Of a stretch of 26,141 bases of DNA, positions 1-10,152 are shown in pieces (within the stretch, counting starts at the first letter, position 1; each line of letters begins with the position of its first letter). The position numbers were made by a program, and so were the translations under genes. The notes below the pieces were generated by a model. That model made no database searches, had not been told where the DNA came from, and saw only the letters and a list, made by a program, of their open reading frames with translations. This DNA comes from Fragilariopsis cylindrus CCMP1102 (lineage: Eukaryota > Bacillariophyta > Bacillariophyceae > Bacillariales > Bacillariaceae), in the NCBI GenBank assembly GCA_900095095.1, contig FMBT01000083.1:1-26141 (forward strand). Reading direction: 5' to 3'.

Positions 1-322
1 TGAGGAATTGTTCTACTTATGCAGCACTGCTGTTTGAACTGATTGATGTACTGCTATTACCAATACAGTAGGATTTAGTACGTTTCAATTATTAGGAGGT
101 GTCTTTGATCTACTAATCAAAAGGGGTAGGTATCTGATAGGAATAACCTAACACAACCACCACAGTCTCCAGTCAATTATAATTGTATATATTAGGTCAG
201 GCTAGCTGGGACCACCTATAAACAAAACAGTCATACAGATTTAGAAGTATGTTTCTTCTATTATGATAGTATTATACCATACCTCACAACAAGTGCTGCG
301 TGAGATTCTGTTAACATTACTC

Positions 323-357
<35 letters not shown>

Positions 358-610
358 CGGAAATAGAGCGGTTTTATTTCATAAAGAACATAATTTAAAA
401 ATAAGGACAAAAATAACAACACAACAAAACAAAACAATCAACAACGAGACATCCATGACACTGCCAGCGCCCCAAACAACCTACTCTTAAGGAAGAGCCC
501 CTGGGCAAAATTTGAGGTTAGCACTGAGTATCACGTAAATATGTGGCAAGGAAGATATTTAATCTAAATATCTAAATATTTATGCAATATTATGGATCAA
601 TGTAATTCCT
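1..610. other. Gene-free left edge
   Basis: No reading frame here resembles a protein family I know; the only ORF of note is a frame through the CAA microsatellite. The stretch is AT-rich with short A/T runs, for example around 555-590. Apart from the CAA repeat I see nothing functional. Confidence 0.5.
322..358. repeat. CAA/TTG trinucleotide microsatellite
   Basis: About twelve perfect CAA units in a row, followed by CGG. It would encode poly-Asn or poly-Gln, but the flanking frame has no family resemblance, so it is treated as a non-coding simple repeat. Confidence 0.9.
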
Positions 611-660
611 CTTGTGGCCGAGTGGGTAGCACCTCACCTAGTTCGGTTCTTTCCTGCATC
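611..660 (+). repeat. tRNA-like pol III promoter stretch, possible SINE head
   Basis: TGGCCGAGTGG at 615-625 is a good match to a tRNA A box (the form seen in Ser/Leu tRNAs), and GTTCGGTTC at 641-649 resembles a B box. The boxes are about 26 bp apart, slightly tight for a real tRNA, and no acceptor stem or full cloverleaf can be drawn. T-rich sequence follows. A tRNA-derived SINE or tRNA relic is the best reading; a chance match is possible. Confidence 0.35.
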
Positions 661-770
661 ACAGCTCACTTTATTTTGTTCTGTTCTTTGCCTCCCTTTC
701 CCTTTCCAAAGATTTTTATTTATTTTTTCATCTTTTTACCTGCAAATTAACGTGGGTTTTTTACATGCGT

Positions 771-1216
771 AAAATTCCACGAAATACCTTACAACAGGAA
801 TCCTGTTAGAAAAGATGGTTGCTTGCAGTGGCACTTGATTAGATATATAATGAGGGAAACAGGAAAATGTGTGTCAACAAAATGTTGCTCGAAAAATCAA
901 TGAAGTTGGATGATCAAAACAAACTCTTGCATGGCACCAATCCAAAAACAACTAGCATGTGACATACGATAGACCTCACGCATGGGATGGGAAAATTCCA
1001 CAAAATACCTCATAAAAAGAATCCTGTTAAAAAAAGATGATTGCTTGCAGTGGCACTTGATTAAATGTATAATAAGGGAAACAGGAAAAATGTGTGTCAA
1101 TGAAATGTTGCTGGAAAATCAATGAAGTTGGATGATCAAAACAAACTCTTGCATGGCACCAATCCAAAAACAACTAGCATGTGACATGCAATAGACCTCA
1201 CACATGGGATGGGAAG
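771..1216. repeat. 221-bp tandem duplication (two copies)
   Basis: Copy 1 runs from about 771 to 991 and copy 2 from 992 to 1216. Both begin AAAATTCCAC and end near CATGGGATGGGA. Long blocks are identical, such as the stretch from GAAGTTGGATGATCAAAACA through the ACTAGCATGTGACAT region; scattered substitutions and small indels show it is not brand new. No protein is encoded across it. Confidence 0.9.
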
Positions 1217-2110
1217 GATAGAAGGCTTGGATCAAAGATAAGATGCCATGGTCCAGCCTTGTAATTCTTCTTCATACAGTTGCTGATAATGTCATTGGTA
1301 GTACTGCTGGAACCAATGATATAAGTGCAAATATAATCATATATGGTGGACAAAACTTACCTGGAACAGAATATTTATTTGTTAGTGTTCATGCAAAATG
1401 TCCTTGCTTGCTAGGTCAGAGCATGTTACTAGCACATTCAAGTAAGCTTCTTTCATTTGCTTGTGGTTCTTTTTCTTTCCAAAAGGGTTGTCATTTTAGT
1501 ATCCTTTTCTGTATTTGTATCTTTCTCCACTTTTTTTTTTTTTGACATTGAAGCTATTAGCATTATAGTGCATCTTCATTATCACAAGACACAAGAAGCA
1601 CTAGCAATGTTGCTTCAGCATAGGAGTTTAGGGTTATGTTATTTATTTTCTAAATTATTATATTGGATATCATGAGCAATCTTGAGACGCTAGCTATTCA
1701 ATTGTATTTGATGGTTGCTTTGGTATTGCTCTTGGATGCAACTTGGGTGAAATGTAACAAGTCTTTAGGCTTGCTTGGCATCAGCATTGTTATTGTGGGT
1801 TGGAATTTGTGATATTTTATCTCTTCAATTCTCAAATAAGTGTGAAAATTTACACAGCAGTATCTACATTAATAGTAATCAGAGATTTGTGCAATACAGA
1901 CCATATCAATGCTGTATCTTCTACAGGTCTATTCTAGATACTACTGCTCTTCTAAGAATACTTGTTATTATTACTACCACACTATAAAACTTATTATTTA
2001 AAAGCTGCAGCTTTGCTCCTCAAGGTCTTAGAAAGACAGAGAGTCAACGATCAACCCGCCGAATTAATCTACATTACTAGGTATTACATTGGTTCGTCTC
2101 CAAATCTGTC
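1217..2110. other. Gene-free spacer left of first foldback element
   Basis: Several short ORFs exist on the plus strand (the longest is 1243-1545), but none shows a recognisable domain, a plausible splice partner or biased composition. T-rich runs occur near 1520-1545. I see no gene, RNA or further repeat that I can support. Confidence 0.5.
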
Positions 2111-2114
2111 TTCA

Positions 2115-3082
2115 GGCGTGTTCCGGCTCAATGCTGCGCGATATGGCTAATAAAGGACAATCTGCGGACAGACGCCTGCACACGGGATTGGTTTAACACG
2201 CGCTATGCAGTGAAGTACCATCAATCGGGGGATTTTTAGCTTCTACACAAGCTCTTCTTTCCTATAATTGACCAATCATAATCCATGCATTGAATCAAGA
2301 CGCATCGACAGGTGTAGGTGGTGTCAGCAACGCCCTGCAGTGATCTGTTTAGAATTCCCCCATATGGGTACATCGTCAAAGTTGAAAATATTATTTATCG
2401 CGCACCAATGCAGTGAAAGTAGGAAAATTCCTTATTAACACATGACAATGGGAATGTATTGAACGAACCTCCATGGATATCGATCTATTTAACATACGCT
2501 TATGAGACGAAATATAGATGTCTGTACTCTTAACAAGGACAAAAATTTGGGTTGAATTGGATCATTTTTAAGTACTTAAACTCCTCTTAGTAAAAGACAC
2601 ACATGATCGGATTTTCCGAAAAAACACGTCCTACATACCCGTTGATAATGGGTCCTCTCTTAATTACCAATAACAATAAAAATTATCGCATTAGCTAATA
2701 TAACAGTAATAGAGACATCTGTATTAGACTTTATCTATAATCCATTATTTGATTTTTAATTTCCTCTCTTATGCACCTCTTCCTGGCGATTCGAAATTTG
2801 CCTTCCAGTCATATAAACCTCATAGAATTTTCCCCAGATACCAAATCACACCCAAACTTTTTTCCTCTCTTAACAGACAATATCTATATTTCTTCTTATA
2901 AGCGTATGTTAAATAGAGCGATATCCATGGAGGTTCGATTCAATACATTCCCATTTCATGTGATAAGGAATTTTCCATTTCAATCTTAATAATTTAAGAA
3001 TTTTCCTGTCGCGAGCCTATCGCGCATTTAAAATTTTAGTCGCGAGTGTCCCTCAAAATGCAGCCTTGAGCCGGAACGCGCC
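2115..3082. mobile_element. Foldback/MITE-like DNA transposon, copy 1 (968 bp)
   Basis: The left end GGCGTGTTCCGGCTCAA is matched at the right end by TTGAGCCGGAACGCGCC, whose reverse complement differs at one base (17-bp terminal inverted repeat). A 4-bp direct repeat TTCA flanks the element at 2111-2114 and 3083-3086, as expected of a target-site duplication. Inside, long imperfect inverted arms lie at about 2422-2556 and 2842-2976; both carry the CCATGGATATCG or CCATGGAGG region in opposite orientation. No transposase ORF is present, so the element is non-autonomous. The left subterminal region (about 2145-2240, containing ACAATCTGCGGACAGACG and ATCAATCGGGGG) has no counterpart in the right arm. 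The superfamily is not assigned. Confidence 0.85.
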
Positions 3083-3147
3083 TTCAATCATTTGTGTCTC
3101 TACTTCCAATACAGTTTTTCTCTACTAGTTGATCTCGTCTTTCCCAT

Positions 3148-4929
3148 TTATTGTACATTTTGATACCAAGTGATTGGTTTTATATATTTACTTTCATTCT
3201 GGTAGTACTCTGCTTGATGATCTCTTTTTTTCAACCTGATGTCACATTTGTCAATGGATTGTTTGAGTATTTCCTTGCTTTCATTCGATGTGTGGTAGTC
3301 TCCTTGACACTTTAGTTTTGCCGGCTTGTTTGCGTGAAGTGTTTCCATATCGGTTTGCTGTTCTCTTTTGCTAGCCTTCACTCCTTTCATGCTATGCTTG
3401 ATGGTTTCCATCTAGTTAGCCATCTTTTCAGTTGTTGGTTTGTATCTTCCAGTCTTGAGTGAGTGATTCATCATATATCTTTAGTTCATCCTCTGGCAGT
3501 ACCATTTCCCTCATTGTATACAGGTGTGTTATTTTCTTTGATGACAAGTCATATTCTGCCACTATTCTGTGATACATTCTGCCTCCCAATACTGGTGTAT
3601 TGCGGTCAATGCACCTATCTGTCCACATATCCAATATGATTGGTACAATAGCTTGAAAGAACGCATGCAAACTCTTCTCTGTTTTGTTTTTGCTTTCTTC
3701 TTGTTTTTGTTTGTTTCATCTTGTTTCTTTCGTTGTCTTTTCTTCTTTCTTTTTATTCTGTCATACTTGATTGGATCTACTAATTGTTTTCTAGTCTTGT
3801 ATGCTTTCTGTTGTATTCTCCATTCCTTCTAAAAATTTCCTCTCAATAGATTGTCCCATCCTAGGCGTGTTCCGGCTCAAGCTGGTTTGGATTTTGCGCT
3901 GTGTGACAATCTGCGGACAGACGATTTTCTACAACACGCGCTATGCAGTGAAGTTCCATCAATCGGGGGGATTTTTAACTGTATGGTAGCTCCTCAAACC
4001 TTCTCCAGTACCTATTCTTAGGCATTCTACACATTCCAAATTGTCAACAGGTCTAGATGTAGTGTAGTCAATGACCTAGTACTTATCAAAGGAGAATTTC
4101 CCCCATATTAGGTACTCGTCGTCAAAGTTGAAATAATAATTAACGCGCACCTATGCAGTAAATAGAAGGAAAATTCCTTATTAACACATGACAATGGGAA
4201 CTGTATTGAATCGAACCTCCATGGATATCGATCTATATAATAAAATCTTATGAGACGAAATATAGATCTTGGTACGCTTAATAGAGACAAAAAGTTTGGG
4301 TTGAATTGGATCTATATTTAAGTACTTAAACTCTCTCTTAGTAAAAGACGCACATGATCGGATTTTCCGAAAAAAAACACGTCCTACATACCCGTTGATA
4401 ATGGGTCCTCTGTTAACATACTAATAACAATAAAAATTATCGAATTAACTAATATAACACTAATAGAGACTTCTGTATTAGTACTTTATCTATTAATCCA
4501 TTCTTTGATTTTTAATTTTCCTCTCTTATGCACCTCTTCCTGGTGATTCGAAATTTGCCCGCCACCCATATAAATACTCATAGAATTTTCCCCAGACATC
4601 CAAATTCAACCAAAACTTTTTTCCCTTATTTAAGCGTACCAATATCTATATTTCGTCTGGTAAGTTTTGTTAAATAGATCGATACCCATGGAGTTTCGAT
4701 TCAATACATTCCCATTTTCATGTTGATGCTTAATAATTTCAAAAGAAATTTCCTTGTCGAGAGGTATCGCGCGTGTCCCCAAAAAACCCACCTTGAGCTG
4801 GAACGCGCCCCTATTACTAATTGTTCATCTATCAAGTTCTTGTACCTTCCCATGTATTTCATTCCCCTTATTCTCAACATAGTATTAGTCATGTATTCCC
4901 CTATAAAGTATGCATTAATCCTTCTTGCA
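3148..4929 (-). pseudogene. Degenerate retroelement-like ORF, interrupted by foldback element 2
   Basis: On the minus strand, fragments in shifting frames read as one decayed protein: an upstream piece (about 4929-4814) ending in KNLIDEQLVIG, then after the inserted element a piece starting with WDNLLRG (about 3859), a Lys-rich stretch, a piece 3670-3428 (containing IILDMWTDRCIDRN and LPEDELKIYDESL) and a piece 3411-3148. Deleting the element and one CCTA copy rejoins the first two pieces in frame (LVIG-WDNLLRG). The layout (IGW..LRG, then basic, then W...RN, then LP.(D/H)E) resembles the C-terminal part of proteins I associate with diatom retroelements, but this is memory of a pattern, not a search result. 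Several stops and frame changes show it is not functional as written. Confidence 0.4.
3864..4809. mobile_element. Foldback/MITE-like DNA transposon, copy 2 (946 bp)
   Basis: Same family and orientation as the copy at 2115-3082. It starts GGCGTGTTCCGGCTCAA and ends TTGAGCTGGAACGCGCC. It is flanked by a 4-bp duplication CCTA at 3860-3863 and 4810-4813. Inverted arms lie at about 4168-4306 and 4599-4754. It shares with copy 1 the left subterminal blocks ACAATCTGCGGACAGACG and ACACGCGCTATGCAGTGAAG, and most of the interior, with many substitutions and indels, so both insertions are old. It carries no ORF for a transposase. It sits inside the decayed retroelement-like reading frame on the minus strand, which gives independent support for both boundaries. 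Confidence 0.87.
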
Positions 4930-5450
4930 GTATGTCACATAATTTTGTGTTGACTGTGTTTTGCAATACATTCAATTACTACCACACTACTAGTTATCAT
5001 CATGGTATGGTTGGTAAAACATATTGTTGTTGTCATCATTATTTGTTTCATCATTATCAGCAGCAGCAGTAGCATGCTAGCAGCAAGATCAAAATATCTG
5101 AAGCTGGCGATACAAAGAAAATACTACAAAATGCTACCATATTATCTAAAACTCAGCAAAGGGGAAATCAACTGTGCACCAGCATTAAAAAGCAAAAAGA
5201 GATCTACTATTGTAATCGCATCATGCCAGAGGAAAATTGGCTATGCTGAGGAAACAAAGGTAGGAATAAGAAGCAAGATAGTAGTAATATATTGATAGTG
5301 GGAGCATTATAACAACAAAAATAATAACAATATTTATCATAGCCTTCATCAAGACATTATAAATCTATTCCATGATGGATTTGATCTCCTTCTTTTTGTC
5401 CAGGAGGAGTATAAAATTAATTAGTTTCACAAATTCAATGTGTGCCACAT
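4814..5450. other. Spacer right of the foldback element
   Basis: The left part (to about 4929) carries the upstream fragment of the decayed minus-strand ORF. From about 4930 to 5450 there are only short ORFs with no family resemblance (5002-5295 is the largest on the plus strand), a CAG/TAG-rich patch near 5059-5075, and AT-rich DNA. I see nothing else to support. Confidence 0.45.
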
Positions 5451-5529
5451 GTAAATGCGTCTAGCTAGCTAAGGCTCACTAGACTAAACCTGTGAATGCA
5501 TCTAGCTAGCTAAGGCTCACTAGACTAAA
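5448..5529. repeat. 41-bp tandem repeat (two copies)
   Basis: The block CTAGCTAGCTAAGGCTCACT plus AGACTAAA occurs at 5461-5488 and again at 5502-5529 with period 41. The preceding bases (TGTAAATGCG and TGTGAATGCA) also match closely. Each copy contains the self-complementary CTAGCTAG. No coding role is apparent. Confidence 0.9.
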
Positions 5530-6626
5530 GACTTCCCCAAACTCTGTCGTATGCAAATACTAAATACACTAGTGTGTTGCTCATTGTGTGTTGTATGGTC
5601 AGTCCTTGGTCAGTCATTCTCTAGTTACTCGTGTCTACCGTTATTAGAATACTTATGTAGTTGGTTGACCACGAGGAAGGAGGTCCTTGTAGCGTGCAGA
5701 TCGAGCGACGCGATAATAAAAAGTTGTAGTCGTCATCGTGGGGCATAAGCACGATGAAGAAAAAAGAACAGTCTAAAGCTTTCTTTTTCATGACGACGTG
5801 TGCGTGAATTGTGTTTTGGGGGAATGGGATCTTTCACGCTTGAAGTAACATACTCATTCGAGCGCAGAGGCACGCAATGAGAACTAACTATGTTCCAGCA
5901 GAGAAGATGTCAACAGGCCTATTTTATCATTACTACTGGGAAATTAACTGTATTGAGTTGAATTTTTTAACTTATCTTTTTATGTGCAGTAACAAGCTAA
6001 GAGCAAGTACTAGTACTTGTACAAACTTCACTACATATCAACGAAAACATAGTATCTACACGTACAGTCGAGAGGTGTGTTCTTTTTTTTTCATTTTTGT
6101 GAGGTCGACGTCTATTGGGAATTTGTTTTAAAAACATACTTGTGAAGATTAACACAACCTTGATATCGTATCTGTTAGTGTTCCGATTGTCAAGGCTCTT
6201 CATTGGAGGCAGTTGTAACACCTCCAACTTCAATCTAACTCATTGACGCAACCCGGTAGTGTACCATAGCGTTTATAAGTCAAGTTAATAAAAGAAGTTC
6301 AAACGGAATTGAATTGATTCATTAAGTGAGCGATATTTTGCCACACGCAACAGTAGTAATAGTACAGCTCTTCAGAAGCAAACGTTAATCTTGCTTCACT
6401 ACAACCAAACCCAACCTAGCACAACTCAACTCAACTCAACTGAGGATTTGGTTTCTACTCGACCAATTTGTCATTTATATTTCCAACGGGTTTAATAATT
6501 GATACATTTGATATTTTAATCTCATTGGTATAAAGCAACCGTCTCATTATTTCGAACATTGTACTTGAAATTAAATTGAAAACAATACTGTAGTTATACC
6601 ACACGCACACGCACACACACACAAAT
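5530..6626 (+). promoter_or_regulatory. Upstream region of the aureochrome gene
   Basis: About 1.1 kb without a convincing gene lies upstream of the aureochrome start at 6627. It contains a four-unit CAACT pentanucleotide repeat at 6422-6441 and a CA-rich leader just before the start codon (about 6601-6623). GACGTC occurs near 6107. No core promoter element can be named with confidence. Short ORFs at 5877-6131 (+) and 5997-6233 (-) have no family features and are not called. Confidence 0.4.
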
Positions 6627-8469
6627 ATGTCTCACGGAATACAACAACCGTTGTTTGCTTCGGCATCGGCGCAAGGCCAGGTTAGTTCAAATTTAGTTAG
6701 TCGAGTAGAGAGTAGAGTTCGTCTACCGTGATCAAATTGTACTTTTACTTCCTGAAAAAGTTCAATTCTTTTGCTGTTGCTGGTATGTTCTTACTGTTCT
6801 CACACATACTACTACCTACTTTTTGTTTTTGTTTACCTTACGTAATATCAGGGAGATGACTTTGATTTGAATGAAATTTTTGCGGAATACTTCATAAGTG
6901 AATTTGAAAATCCTGTAAATGCATACACACAAGGTATGGGAAACTATGCTTCGGGAAACAATACATCACAAGCAGGCGCAGCAACAGCACCTCATCTCGG
7001 CAACGCCGCACCATTACCAATTACAAATAGCTTTGCTCCAGCGCCAATTAATAACACCGTTCAGCAACAACCACAACAAGTACAGCAGGTGCAGCCGTTA
7101 CAACAACCTGGATTGAGTAGTGGGATTCGAACGGCATACCATGCTGCGGTGGCCGCTCCTCCGATGCAACCTCAACAACAACAGCAACAACAATATGGAT
7201 TACCAATAGCAAAGAGACCGAAACTAGAACCGGGAATAAAAACAGCACAAGTACCCGCCAACGTTGCCATGACAGGTGGAGTGACTAGTCGATTGGGATT
7301 CAATACTGGAAATCTTCATCAAGGTGGTAGTACTCATATTATGTCGGGAGGGATCCATGCCCCCCTTGCACAACAACAACAGATTGGTGGTCAATACCAG
7401 CAACAACAAGGAGCTATTGGTGGTGGTGTTGCTCTTCCTGTCGGACGTGGTATCCGACTTGGTGGAGCAGGTGGGGTGGCTCCAGCTACAGCACGAAAGG
7501 TACCTGGCGTGGCGGGTGGCATGATTTGGGGTGGGCCTCAGATGATGGGTATGTCGGATCAAGCTGTGGCGGAACGTCGGCAACGTAATAGGGAACACGC
7601 CAAACGTAGCCGAGTCCGTAAAAAGTTTATGTTAGAATCATTGCAAGAACAAGTCGCTGCGTTGCAACGTGAAAATCAAAGGCTACGTATTATAGTACAG
7701 GACAGCATCCCTGAACATGCACAGGTGATAATATCCGAGTGCTGTACATCTAGTCCACTCTTCGGAGACGGAGATAACCCAGCTCTACCGTCTATTGGCC
7801 TTGACGACGAAAGTATTGATGGAAAGAAGGCATCGGCTTTAGTTCGATCTGATTTCCAATTGATTGATAGCTTAAGTGCCGGACAACAAAACTTTGTATT
7901 GTCCGATCCACGTTTACCTGATAATCCGATCGTTTTTGCCACACCTGGATTTTACAAGTTAACTGGTTACACAGCAGAACAAGTACTTGGACGGAACTGT
8001 CGGTTCCTACAGGGTTCTGGAACTGATCCTAAGACTGTTGATATAGTCCGAAAGGCAATCCAATCTGGATCGGATTGTACTGTATGTATTCTAAATTATA
8101 AGGCCGACGGAACTCCATTTTGGAATCAATTCTTTGTTGCAGCCTTGCGTGATTCTGACAATTGTATTGTGAACTACGTAAGTTATTAATAAATTCGTAT
8201 TTTATGTGTGTGTATGTCCATTCTGTAGATACCATTTTGGGAATTTAAATCTGTCACCACACACACTCACTTTGAACCTCTACTTCTTGATTCATTTCTC
8301 TATTTTTATGAATTTTATCTTATATCTTATTTATCAACAGGTGGGGGTACAAACTGAGATTGAACCAGATGCTGGTGCTAATGCTTTGGAAGACCGTGTT
8401 AACGCTGTTATGCCACTTGCCAACAAAGAAGACGAAGAAGAGGAGGCAATGGGAAACCAAAACAGCTAA
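6627..8469 (+). CDS. AUREO: Aureochrome (bZIP-LOV blue-light photoreceptor transcription factor)
   Basis: Three exons: 6627-6680, 6852-8177 and 8341-8469, both introns phase 0 with GTTAGT/CAG and GTAAGT/CAG borders. The product is about 502 residues. Exon 1 encodes MSHGIQQPLF... before the first intron. A Gln/Gly-rich low-complexity region precedes a bZIP at about 257-306 (basic region RNREHAKRSRVRKK, then Leu heptads), then a LOV domain at about 365-470. The photoactive motif GRNCRFLQG puts the adduct-forming Cys at about residue 401, and the LOV end IVNYVGVQ is completed only by splicing, with the conserved Gln in exon 3. Known of the family: FMN-binding, blue-light-driven dimer that binds TGACGT-type sites in the nucleus; the bZIP-then-LOV order is diagnostic. 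The LOV motif residues look intact, so flavin binding is expected. Which subtype (1a, 1b, 1c or 2) I cannot decide. The C-terminal tail is acidic. Confidence 0.96.
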
Positions 8470-8697
8470 ATAAAATCAAACCTACCACATATACGTATAT
8501 CTATAATATATATATTTGACTGTAGAAGAGCGACCCGGAAAAACCAACGGAGTACCTACAAGTCTTATCTGGATAGATTAGATATTTGACTCGACTCAAT
8601 AGCACTTGATTTTCGATTCATTCAGTTCAATATGTGCTAATTTTTTATGTTTTTATATTAGTGTCTAGTCGCTAATAGATATAATAATGATAATTTA

Positions 8698-9779
8698 TTA
8701 TATGTTTGTTGATGGTTCCGCCACAGCTATAGTACCACCCCGAACAATATTCTTGGTCGATGTTGCGTCATCATCATCATCCGAATCATCATCATCTAAT
8801 GCTGATGCTGTAGTTACATGTGAATTTTTACTCAATCGTACCAATATTTGATCAATCGCTGCGGACGCACGTAGTCCTTCTTCTTCAGCCTCATTTCGTT
8901 CTCCCGCCTTGCGATTGTCTAATATCTTACGTCTCTTCATTCGTTTATTTAATTTCATAAGTGATACGACTGGATCAATTGTATCAGAATCAACATTATT
9001 ATCATTAGTATCTTTCTCTTTGTCGTCGTCGTCATCATCATCATCATCATCATCGTTTTCGTCGAAATTCCAGGTGTATCCAGTAGAAGGAAGATATCGT
9101 GCACACACACTCAATGCAGAACAAGCCCCTTCAAATCAAGGAAGAAAGAAGGAAAGAAAAAGGATCGTGATCAGTATAATGAATAATAAGTCAAGTGAGT
9201 CTTCACATTAAACGTAAGTCCAAACTTCAGTACAACATTTGAACAGTACAGTCGAAGTCGAGTTCGTGTTTTCATCCCACTCTTTCTCTACTCCAGGTAC
9301 CATACCGTACCTGCTAGACCCTCTAACGTCCTTGCGACGTTGGATTTCATTAATGATCGTATGTTAGGACTTTTGTAAATAACACCCTCAACGACATAAT
9401 ATACACCTAATATCTTCACACTGCTTTGATTAGTTCGTATGACATGACGTATTGTATACAGTGGTGATGGTTGAGTATAATGGTCACTATCATTAGGATC
9501 AGCTGGTAGGAGTAACTCATACTGATCACCTGTTAAAGCCGATAGCTTCTTTGAATACGCATCTTCTGCTGCCATAGCTGACAATGGTATATGATTCCCC
9601 ATCCCAGCCTGCATTAACATTCCTATACTTATCCCTTGCATATTCAATACCTCATTACTTGTATTATTTTGTGTCCGGAATGGATTAAGTGGATGAAGAA
9701 AATAATCAACGACATTAACACGAGAAAGACCAAATCTTGCTAAGAAGACCGGATCAACAAAGGATGCAGTTTCTGACAT
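8698..9779 (-). CDS. MED6: Mediator complex subunit 6
   Basis: Two exons on the minus strand: 9779-9311 and 9128-8698, intron of 182 bp with GTACGG donor and a pyrimidine tract ending GAAG. The spliced length, 900 nt including the stop, gives 299 residues. The Med6 core is clear: NVVDYFLHPLNPF, SNEVLNMQG, YELLLP, PLYTIRHV, YYVVEGVIYKSP, then across the splice GLAG-ACSALSVCARYLPSTGYTW, matching the family's ...YCRYHPSKGYWW end. A Met codon 20 residues further upstream is in frame (from 9839), but MSETASF at 9779 fits the family start better. The tail after the core is Asp-rich (two poly-Asp runs) and longer than in animal MED6, which is about 246 residues. Role: head-module subunit linking activators to RNA polymerase II. 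The gene converges on the aureochrome gene (228 bp apart) and diverges from the EF-G2 gene. Confidence 0.93.
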
Positions 9780-9839
9780 CTTATTCTTTTTTTCTTCTTT
9801 TTGTTGTTTTGTTATGTGTGATTTACGTGTGGTGTACAA

Positions 9840-10152
9840 TCACCATTAACAACGACTTCGACTTCAACTCTTTTCTTTTGCTGGCAACGCTTAAAGAAAA
9901 TGCATCAATGTGTAATAGATCTCTTTTTTATCTTATCTTAATACAGGTCTCAGGCTTGTTAATAATGATGTTTTGATGTTTCGATGTTCATCATTGAATG
10001 GTTTACTTTTTATCGGCGTGTCGTCTTTTGTTTGCTTCGTCAAGATTTTTCCAAGATTTTCTCTTTGATTCACTCATGATTCGATTGATTCATTCGATTC
10101 AAGATATAACGGTATTTTGCGCGCGCAAATCGTGAATGAATCATTAAGGCGA
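9840..10152. promoter_or_regulatory. Divergent MED6/EF-G2 intergenic region
   Basis: This gap between two oppositely transcribed genes must hold both promoters. It is AT-rich and contains a GATTCGATTGATTCATTCGA direct-repeat patch around 10078-10100 and the perfect 14-bp palindrome TTTGCGCGCGCAAA at 10116-10129. No protein-like ORF was found. Confidence 0.5.
10116..10129. promoter_or_regulatory. 14-bp GC palindrome, possible E2F-like site
   Basis: TTTGCGCGCGCAAA is a perfect palindrome in an AT-rich promoter region, 24 bp before the first ATG of the EF-G2 gene. Each half resembles an E2F-type core (TTTSGCGC). The assignment is inference only. Confidence 0.3.

Noticed and set aside
1243-1545. 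100-residue plus-strand ORF in the left spacer
   Set aside because: No recognisable domain, T-rich end, no plausible splice partner.
3569-3832. Plus-strand ORF with Phe/Leu-rich, membrane-like sequence
   Set aside because: It is the antisense shadow of the Lys-rich part of the decayed minus-strand retroelement-like ORF.
7224-7598. 124-residue antisense ORF inside the aureochrome exon
   Set aside because: It is a shadow of the Gln/Gly-rich coding sequence with no family features.
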